From Geothermovivens sp964644845 (GTDB lineage Bacteria; Zhuqueibacterota; Zhuqueibacteria; Oleimicrobiales; Geothermoviventaceae), in NCBI GenBank assembly GCA_964644845.1, contig CAZXXS010000011.1, positions 62,001 to 126,000 on the forward strand: DNA of 64,000 nucleotides, written 5' to 3'. Made by a program: the position numbers and the translations under genes. Of this stretch, positions 55,901-62,002 are shown piece after piece; within the stretch, counting starts at the first letter, position 1; each line of letters opens with the position of its first letter. The notes under the pieces are model-generated. The model searched no databases, was not told the DNA's origin, and was given only the letters and a program-made list of their open reading frames with translations.

Positions 55901-57303
55901 CGCATGAGCACGGGATTCGGGTAATTCTGGATTTTGTGGTGCAACACACGCATTTCAGTCATCCGTTCATGCGCGATGCCTTTGCCTTCGGGCCCGCCTC
56001 GCCGTACTACCGATTTTACCTCTGGCGTCCCAACGGGGACTACGTTTACCTGTTCGACTGGCGTAACCTCCCTTCGGTGAATTTCGCGGATTCGCTGGCG
56101 CCAAACTTCTTTGTCCAGGTCGCCAGGTTCTGGGTTGAGAAGTGCAACGTCGATGGTTTCCGTTGCGACGTGGCCTGGGCTGTGGACAATCTGCGGAAGG
56201 GTGGCCCCGAATTCTGGCAACGCCTGCGTCGGGAACTGAAGATGCTGAAACCCGACGTGTTCTTGCTGGCTGAAGCCCCGACAACCGAGTCCAATCATTT
56301 TGATCGCAAATTCGACGCGGCTTACGATGGCTGGTTTCTGGCGAAGATCCAGAATTTGCTGGGTGGCTCGGGAACGGTCCGGGATCTGGATGAAGATGTT
56401 CGTTACCACCTGAGTGATCGATTCCCCAAACACGCTTTGCCGATGCGCTACCTTGAAAATCACGACACGGGCCGGTTTGTGTCCCTGTACGGGGTGAAAG
56501 CCACACGCCTGGCGGCGGTGCTCCTGTTCACGCTTCCCGGCATTCCGTTGGTCGAGTACGGTCAAGAGGTTGGCGAAAGGAGTCACCGCGGCGTTGTGCA
56601 GTGGACCGATCCGTACCGGTTACGTCCGTTCTACCGGAAACTGATTCACCTGCGGCGACGGTTGGTTGCCCTGAGGGGACGAAACTTGAAGACGCTGCAC
56701 GCGCCCGCCTCGATTGGATCGTACGCCTACTGGCGTTGGGACGACCGCTCAGGGGTTCTGGTTGTCGCCAATTTCGGCCAGCAGGCGGACACACTGACGC
56801 TTCGGGTGCCGCCCGCTTTGGTCGCCTCGCCGTTTCGGAAGCAGGACGTACTCTACCTGAACAACATTTTGGACAGCACCTGGATTCGAGTGTCCGGAAG
56901 GGCGGCAGGTGACACCCTGGTGGTAACCGTCAGGACGGAAGGGGTGTCGGCTGGTTTGTGGACGCTGTCGAAGACACCCATCGGCACAGCAGTAAGCGAG
57001 AAACCCGTGTCGATCCCGAAAGCATTTCGGCTGTGGCCAGCCTACCCCAATCCGTTCAATCCTTCTACGGTGGTTCGTTACCGTCTTGGCGGATGCAAGA
57101 ACGTTCGTGTCACACTGCGTGTGTACGACGTGCTGGGACGCTGTGTTCGGACGTTGGTCAACGCACCGCGGCGGCCGGGAACGTACACTGTGAGGTGGGA
57201 TGGTAGGAACGACCGGGGCGAGCTTTTGGCTTCGGGGGTGTACCTTGTGGAGCTTCGAGCGGGGCATTTTCGTAGTGTTCGGCGGATGGTTTTGCTGAAA
57301 TGA
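52993..57303 (+). CDS. Multidomain secreted GH13 (alpha-amylase family) protein with sorting domain
   Basis: A 1436-aa protein starting at ATG 52993, chosen because a signal peptide follows directly (MKARQKCGFLLAGGIAWFFL). Residues about 47-143 are a CBM48-like domain (VALLGSFNAWG, GTHEYKFV). Several Ig-like domains follow, then about 459-660 resembles the DOMON/glucodextranase C-terminal fold (VWGIDAEGDATGPGTY). About 888-1260 is the GH13 barrel: DFVVQHTHFS (region I, normally ending NH), DGFRCDVAWA (nucleophile Asp), VFLLAEAP (acid Glu) and YLENHDTGRF (third Asp). About 1346-1436 is the sorting domain (LWPAYPNPFNPSTVVRYRL). It probably cleaves or rearranges alpha-glucans outside the cell. 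Confidence 0.9.
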   Translation: MKARQKCGFLLAGGIAWFFLLTALGWAQFDPNSSVQPLRQATWDSSWVPVTFRFYHPLAGGDSAVALLGSFNAWGNTNVSQDARYDLMSDPDGDGWWTVTLDLPQGTHEYKFVSLNSTHPRPDDGYAHVTNWFSDPLNPEYGGPYQNSILHVSDPMLYYVLPSERARLNEERPRLAFNASASYRTGLQPEKVVAALDDGQVSLDSLHFDPDWRAWTTRPRVVLAPGEHVWSVEVYNRAGQSARATHRFRVTHEITTALYRFVIDTRSPNFQYVGRAQSVSVLLEPRGTVPRTVQLNPTSVAGVFVGEVALPVRKPVDYRVVVDRSTYTIDWDNPVLSLEHKSVAQKQVTSTPRIRVDPDAGLPLDGAVLTAADFPLELVLVIDPSDSGYAVDSLSVQADVDGVPLMPWFERPGKGLRLGVRLTGLSLGRHRVRVTAADIRGNPAEPFVYTLAVVDSGPDVWGIDAEGDATGPGTYRLPTNVADGAVDLLSAHFWGDEQGDTTWLAVDLALKALDPRTRVLLTVWSDAPAEFEDALSGLELMLPRWQGRGFQLILADPRSSAQSPDLNRVVFAREPSLDLGPVVTLADSALDQAHFVFRLPLAALAQHVGPTTEPWHWSVVAFLADANGEPLEVDAGLGGQAMLEDPDVYDVLFCLNTGFQRRLLRNTIVSWGIGGPRLAHLGTDGRGALSFRPADLVGGTASPEVTLNTRGSRWVESTVTLHGRARATEGTSVAVTGPAGTVSTTVAADSSFALRIPLVPGENRLVARLENGTTEFSEPAIFRRVTRSLPRVLWTASVDSQGFVRLDASASSDPAGRPLRFRWQQDPQNPEPVDWTGAQTQLVRFRPPTVPGEYYFDLEVVAEADTARARAVLVVRADGKAVAPDLGVWHPAWVDSLVLYEIYPRSFSLAGKLRAITGRMEELADLGVTGLWLMPIHPSAMTHGYWITNYFAVNPEYGTLRDLRQLVRVAHEHGIRVILDFVVQHTHFSHPFMRDAFAFGPASPYYRFYLWRPNGDYVYLFDWRNLPSVNFADSLAPNFFVQVARFWVEKCNVDGFRCDVAWAVDNLRKGGPEFWQRLRRELKMLKPDVFLLAEAPTTESNHFDRKFDAAYDGWFLAKIQNLLGGSGTVRDLDEDVRYHLSDRFPKHALPMRYLENHDTGRFVSLYGVKATRLAAVLLFTLPGIPLVEYGQEVGERSHRGVVQWTDPYRLRPFYRKLIHLRRRLVALRGRNLKTLHAPASIGSYAYWRWDDRSGVLVVANFGQQADTLTLRVPPALVASPFRKQDVLYLNNILDSTWIRVSGRAAGDTLVVTVRTEGVSAGLWTLSKTPIGTAVSEKPVSIPKAFRLWPAYPNPFNPSTVVRYRLGGCKNVRVTLRVYDVLGRCVRTLVNAPRRPGTYTVRWDGRNDRGELLASGVYLVELRAGHFRSVRRMVLLK

Positions 57304-57419
57304 GCTGTGTGCGCCGTGGGAATGCGTGGCTGACGCCGCTGTTCTGCGCACGGGCGAGGTGAACCAGAGGTGAAAAACCAAGGTTTGAACCGGAATGGAA
57401 CAGGAACGAAGGAGACTGC

Positions 57420-59657
57420 ATGATGCGCCGAGTCCTGATCGCCGCAATGATCTGCGTTTTTTTGACCCTGGGCACGACGATCAGCCTCCCGGCGGGAGTG
57501 CCAGATGAACCGTTTGTGCAGGAGGTTCACAAACCGTACCCCCTGGGTTCGCCCGAAGCCAACGACGTGCGTGCTGTGGCTGTGGATCGCGATGGACAGG
57601 TTTGGGCTGCAACCGGCGCGGGACTGTTTCGGCTGGAACAGCAAACGGGGGAGTGGCTTGCCGTAGTCCCAAGAGGTGGGGCTGGACCGGTTTTTGACGT
57701 GGCGTCGGCGGCAGACGGTGGTGTGTGGGCAGCTGCGTGGAACGGCGTTCTGCGGGCGCGCGGTTCAGGGGTCCAGCGGGTCGCGGGTGTGAAGGGACCG
57801 ATCGGAACCTTGTGTGTTACTGCGGACAGCGTACTGGCTTTTGGGCCGGATGGCCTGTGGGTGCACAGGGGGCGCAGCTGGGATTTTCGGACTACGCCCT
57901 TTTCCAAAGCAATTCGGGCCGCCCTTGTGGACGCAAACGGTGTGCTCTGGTTGGCCTCGCCGATTGGTCTGTACCGGGTGACGAACCGGGGCTGGCAAGT
58001 GTACCGCAGCCAGAACGAGCTGCTGAGTGCGGCAGTGGATGGCCTGGCTTTGTCGGACAACGGAACGCTCTGGGTTGCTGGACTTGGCGGGGTCACGCTT
58101 TACCGGGGAGGGCGCCGTGTTGGGGAATTTCGCCCCGCTGACGGTCTGCCGACGGTGTTCGTGCGCACCGTGGCGCGGGGACCCGACGGTCGCATGTGGG
58201 TGGGGACAACCCTTGGTGTGACGCGTTTCGACGGCAAGACGTGGTCGCTACGGCACAGCCGCCGCTGGCTACTCAGTGACGACGTGCGCGACGTGGCGTT
58301 TGGGCCAGACAGGACGGCGTGGGTTGCCACAGCTGAAGGGGTGAGCGCGATCGTGCCTCGGCGAATGACCCTTGCTGAAAAAGCAGCGCATTTTCACCAC
58401 GTCTGCTACCGCCGCCACGTGCGCGAGCCCTACCTGGTGGAGCAGTGCTACCTGCCCGTGCCGGGCGACACCTCACAGTGGAAACCGATCGACACGGACA
58501 ACGACGGTTTGTTCACCGGCATGTACCTGGCCATGGAATCGTTCCGCTACGCAACGACCGGCGACACGGACGCGCGAGAACGCGCGAAGAAGGCTTTCCA
58601 CGCGCTTCGCTACTTGCGCTTGGTAACAGACACGCCGGGTTTCGTCGCCCGGACGGTGATTCCCAGTTCCTGGACGGACATGGCCGATCGCAATCGCACC
58701 TACACCGAGCAGGAGTGGGCGGAAATTCGAGTCCGAAATCCACGGCAGAAGCGAGTGGAAAAACGGTGGCGGCTTTCAAAGGACGGCAAATGGCTCTGGA
58801 AAGGTGACACCAGCAGCGATGAAATCACGGGTCACATGTTTGCTTACCACTGCTACTACAAGCTGGCGGCCGACGAAGCGGAACGGAAACTGGTGCGTGA
58901 GCAGGTGTGTGCCGTGATGGATTACATCATCGACGGGGGGTTTGTGTTGCGAGACATCGACGGCAAGGCCACAAAGTGGGCGGTCTGGAGTCCGGAAAAA
59001 CTGAATGACGATCCGGACTGGGTCACGGAGCGCGGAGTCAATTCCGTGGAAATCCTTGCTTACCTGAAGCTGGCCTACCACGTGAGCGGCAACGAGAAGT
59101 ACCAGCGCGCGTACCTGAAGTTGCTGCACGAGCACCACTACGACGAGAACGTGCGCCACGCAAAGACAGTAAATCCGGCCTGGCGAACGCACATCGACGA
59201 CAACTTGTTGGCGCAGTCCTACCTGATCCTTTTTGATCTGGAACGAGACCCGCAACTGCGCAACCTTTACCGGGAGAGCATCGACTGGTGGTACGCTCAG
59301 GTGCGCGACGATCAGAGTCCTTTCTTCGATTTTGTGTACGCGGCCTGTACGGGACAGGAGCCGGCTCAGCTCGACGCCGACGTGTTCTTTTTCCACGACA
59401 CGCCGCTGGACCTCGTGCGGTGGACCATCGACAACATGCGGCGTGAAGACGTGCGCATTGTTCACCGACCGGAAATGGAAGCCTTCCAGACGGATCGGCT
59501 GCTGCCACCCAGCGAGCGCGGCCTGATGCGCTGGGACCGGAACCCGTGGAAAGCGAAATGGGGTACGGGCGGACGGTACGAACGCCCCGGGACGTCGTGG
59601 CTGTTGCCGTACTGGATGGGTCGGTACTACGGGTGGATTGGGGACGGAAAGCGCTGA
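57420..59657 (+). CDS. Secreted beta-propeller plus alpha-helical barrel protein
   Basis: A 745-aa protein starting at ATG 57420 or 57423 after AAGGAGA, with signal peptide VLIAAMICVFLTLGTTISLPA. Residues about 40-325 are a propeller built of two-component-regulator-type repeats (VRAVAVDRDGQVWAATGAGLFRL, LALSDNGTLWVAGLGGVTLY, DGRMWVGTTLGVTRFDG). About 335-740 is a helical region (LFTGMYLAMESFRYATTG, EITGHMFAYHCYYKLAAD, NSVEILAYLKLAYHVSG, HIDDNLLAQSYLILFDLE), which looks like an (alpha/alpha) toroid as in glycosidases, lyases or epimerases. I cannot name the activity. The next gene follows after 40 bp, linking it to the carbamoyltransferase module. Confidence 0.72.
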   Translation: MMRRVLIAAMICVFLTLGTTISLPAGVPDEPFVQEVHKPYPLGSPEANDVRAVAVDRDGQVWAATGAGLFRLEQQTGEWLAVVPRGGAGPVFDVASAADGGVWAAAWNGVLRARGSGVQRVAGVKGPIGTLCVTADSVLAFGPDGLWVHRGRSWDFRTTPFSKAIRAALVDANGVLWLASPIGLYRVTNRGWQVYRSQNELLSAAVDGLALSDNGTLWVAGLGGVTLYRGGRRVGEFRPADGLPTVFVRTVARGPDGRMWVGTTLGVTRFDGKTWSLRHSRRWLLSDDVRDVAFGPDRTAWVATAEGVSAIVPRRMTLAEKAAHFHHVCYRRHVREPYLVEQCYLPVPGDTSQWKPIDTDNDGLFTGMYLAMESFRYATTGDTDARERAKKAFHALRYLRLVTDTPGFVARTVIPSSWTDMADRNRTYTEQEWAEIRVRNPRQKRVEKRWRLSKDGKWLWKGDTSSDEITGHMFAYHCYYKLAADEAERKLVREQVCAVMDYIIDGGFVLRDIDGKATKWAVWSPEKLNDDPDWVTERGVNSVEILAYLKLAYHVSGNEKYQRAYLKLLHEHHYDENVRHAKTVNPAWRTHIDDNLLAQSYLILFDLERDPQLRNLYRESIDWWYAQVRDDQSPFFDFVYAACTGQEPAQLDADVFFFHDTPLDLVRWTIDNMRREDVRIVHRPEMEAFQTDRLLPPSERGLMRWDRNPWKAKWGTGGRYERPGTSWLLPYWMGRYYGWIGDGKR

Positions 59658-59697
59658 GTGCGACCCTTCGTGAGTTTCGTAAGACTGAGGTTTGACC

Positions 59698-59937
59698 GTG
59701 AAATCTGTTTTTCGTTTTCTCTTCCGCAAATGGAAACAGCTGGCCCACGTGCTCGGTGTGGTGAACACCCACGTGTTGCTTTTTGTGGCCTACTGGCTCG
59801 TGTTCGGACCCGCGGCGCTGGTGCTTCGGCTGCTGGGCAAGGACTACCTGCGCCTGAGAAAGCGCCCTGTGGGCACGTACTGGCTACCGCGTGAACCGGA
59901 CCCGGAAGACCTGGATCGGGCCAGGTACCCGTTCTGA
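59698..59937 (+). CDS. Small membrane protein of the carbamoyltransferase module (SxtJ-like position)
   Basis: A 79-aa protein starting at GTG 59698 preceded by GAGG; a TTG two codons earlier is possible. Residues about 20-47 are one hydrophobic span (VNTHVLLFVAYWLVFGPAALVLRLLG), followed by a charged tail with GTYWLPRE and LDRARYPF. Small proteins of this layout commonly sit just upstream of NodU/SxtI-type carbamoyltransferases. Its stop is one base before the next ATG, so the two are co-translated. It may anchor or assist the carbamoyltransferase at the membrane; no biochemical role is known to me. The SxtJ label rests on position more than sequence. Confidence 0.75.
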   Translation: MKSVFRFLFRKWKQLAHVLGVVNTHVLLFVAYWLVFGPAALVLRLLGKDYLRLRKRPVGTYWLPREPDPEDLDRARYPF

Positions 59938-59938
59938 C

Positions 59939-61675
59939 ATGAGCACGATCGTCCTTGGCATTTCCGCCTACTACCACGATGCCGCTGCCGCCTTGATGCG
60001 CGACGGCGAACTGATCGCGGCTGCTCAGGAAGAGCGCTTCACCCGGGTCAAACACGATTGGAGATTCCCCACCAACGCCGTGCGCTACTGCCTCAGTGAG
60101 GCGGGAATTTCGCCCTCGGAAATCGACTACGTCGGCTTCTACGACCGCCCTCTGGTCAAGTTCGAACGCATTTTGCTGACGCACCTGTCGACTTTCCCGC
60201 GCAGTTTGCCCGCTTTTTTGAAAGCGATGCCGCCGTGGCTTCGGCAGAAGCTCTGGATCCGGCACGAAATTCGGAAAGCCTTGGGCTACGACGGGCCCAT
60301 CCTGTTCGCCGAACATCACTTGAGTCACGCCGCCAGCGCTTTTCTGGTGTCGCCGTTCGACGAGGCGGCTATCCTTACGACCGACGGCGTCGGTGAGTGG
60401 GCGACGACAACTTACGGCGTGGGTCGGGGGAACCGGATTGAGCTGTGGCGGGAAATTCACTTTCCGCACTCGCTGGGCTTGCTTTACAGCGCACTCACGT
60501 ACTACCTGGGTTTCAAGGTCAACAGTTCCGAGTACAAGGTGATGGGGCTGGCTCCTTACGGTACGCCTCGCTACCTCCCACAGATGCGGGAGCTGATCGA
60601 CATCCGCGACGACGGCAGTTTCCGGCTCAACATGCGCTACTTTGCCTACCACGTGGGTCTCCGGATGACAAACAGGCGCTTCGAACGACTTTTCGGACGT
60701 CGCCGGCGGTTGCCCTCCGAGCCGCTGGAGTCGTTCCACCAGGACGTGGCGGCCTCCCTTCAGGCCGTTACGGAGGAAGTCCTGCTGAAAATGGCCAACC
60801 ACGTGCACCGGGAGACGGGGATGAAGCGCCTGTGCCTGGCGGGTGGTGTGGCGCTCAACTGCGTTGCCAACGGACGGATCCTTCGCGAAACGCCGTTTGA
60901 GGAGCTGTTCGTCCAGCCCGCTGCCAGTGATGCCGGTGGTGCTGTGGGTGTCGCTGCTTGGATCTCCTTCTCGCTGCTCAAGATGCCACGCGTCTGGCAT
61001 TGGCGGGATGCTTACCTTGGCCCGGCGTACACCACGGAGGAGGTGCGGGATGTCCTTGACCAGCACGGCTTGCCTTACGAGGAACTGGAGCGCAAGGCTC
61101 TGCTGCGGCGGACGGCAAAGCTCATTGCTGAGCAACGCGTGGTGGGCTGGTTTCAGGGGCGAATGGAGTTCGGACCCCGGGCACTGGGAAATCGTTCAAT
61201 CCTTGGAGACCCGCGGAACCCGGAGAACAAAGATCGCATCAACCTGAAAATCAAATTTCGCGAGAGCTTTCGGCCGTTTGCACCGAGCGTGCTCGAAGAA
61301 CGGGCGGCGGATTTCTTCGAACTCGAGGTGCCGAGCCCGTACATGTTGCTCACGGCCCAGGTACGCCCGAAACGTCGCACCATCCCGGCGGTGACGCACG
61401 TGGACGGTTCCGCGCGGGTGCAAACCGTGAACCGCGATCAGAATCCCCTTTTCTACGATCTGCTGAAGGAGTTTGAAGAGCAAACCGGTTGCCCCGTACT
61501 GATCAACACTTCGTTCAACGTGCGGGGCGAACCCATCGTCTGCACGCCGGAGGACGCGCTGTCGTGTTTCTTCCGAACCCGGATGGACGACCTGATCATC
61601 GACCGGTTTCACCTGGCCAAAGAGAACATGCCAGACGTTGCCGATCGGTGGGCGAGGGAGTTTGAACCGGACTGA
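59939..61675 (+). CDS. O-carbamoyltransferase, NodU/CmcH/SxtI family
   Basis: A 578-aa protein starting at ATG 59939 (STIVLGISAYYHDAAAALM), the normal family N-terminus; the frame upstream belongs to the previous gene's region. The N-terminal Kae1/TobZ-like domain shows AAQEERFTRVKHDWRFP, EHHLSHAASAFLVSPFDEAA and TTDGVGEWATT. The C-terminal carbamoyl-transfer domain shows GRMEFGPRALGNRSILGDPR and FNVRGEPIVCTPEDA. These enzymes form carbamoyl-adenylate from carbamoyl phosphate and ATP and transfer the carbamoyl group to a hydroxyl. Substrates range from Nod factors and antibiotics to saxitoxin. Here the acceptor is unknown, perhaps an envelope glycan or lipid. Confidence 0.94.
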   Translation: MSTIVLGISAYYHDAAAALMRDGELIAAAQEERFTRVKHDWRFPTNAVRYCLSEAGISPSEIDYVGFYDRPLVKFERILLTHLSTFPRSLPAFLKAMPPWLRQKLWIRHEIRKALGYDGPILFAEHHLSHAASAFLVSPFDEAAILTTDGVGEWATTTYGVGRGNRIELWREIHFPHSLGLLYSALTYYLGFKVNSSEYKVMGLAPYGTPRYLPQMRELIDIRDDGSFRLNMRYFAYHVGLRMTNRRFERLFGRRRRLPSEPLESFHQDVAASLQAVTEEVLLKMANHVHRETGMKRLCLAGGVALNCVANGRILRETPFEELFVQPAASDAGGAVGVAAWISFSLLKMPRVWHWRDAYLGPAYTTEEVRDVLDQHGLPYEELERKALLRRTAKLIAEQRVVGWFQGRMEFGPRALGNRSILGDPRNPENKDRINLKIKFRESFRPFAPSVLEERAADFFELEVPSPYMLLTAQVRPKRRTIPAVTHVDGSARVQTVNRDQNPLFYDLLKEFEEQTGCPVLINTSFNVRGEPIVCTPEDALSCFFRTRMDDLIIDRFHLAKENMPDVADRWAREFEPD

Positions 61676-61743
61676 ATCCGATGTCCGGGCGCCAGGATCT
61701 TGGCAAAAGGTGCCCGGTGTTCGGAAACGAGGGAGGAAAGAAG

Positions 61744-61926
61744 ATGGCCAAGAAGCTGGCAGGAGCGCGGGAGCGGGTTTCACTTCTGCGCGAGTTCTGG
61801 CTGTTCCTGAAAATGCGCAAGCGTCTGTGGCTGGCACCGATCGTGATCATTCTCATCTTGCTGGCTCTGGTGGTCGTGTTCGCGGAAAGTTCCGCCCTGG
61901 CGCCGTTCATTTACGCGATTTTCTGA
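61744..61926 (+). CDS. DUF5989-type single-pass membrane peptide (SxtK-like)
   Basis: A 60-aa protein starting at ATG 61744 after GGAGG; the frame is open from 61681 but that part lacks a ribosome site. The sequence LLREFWLFLKMRKRLWLAP, followed by a hydrophobic span and ending SSALAPFIYAIF, is the characteristic pattern of the DUF5989 family. This family is regularly found between a carbamoyltransferase and an SGNH hydrolase, including sxtK in saxitoxin clusters. It is a basic amphipathic segment plus one transmembrane helix; the function is unknown. Confidence 0.85.
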   Translation: MAKKLAGARERVSLLREFWLFLKMRKRLWLAPIVIILILLALVVVFAESSALAPFIYAIF

Positions 61927-62002
61927 GCTACACGCGTGCCTAAGCCTGACCGAGACCCTCGGCAGGGAGACCGAAACCCGGTGAATCAAAAGGTCCAGAA
62001 TC

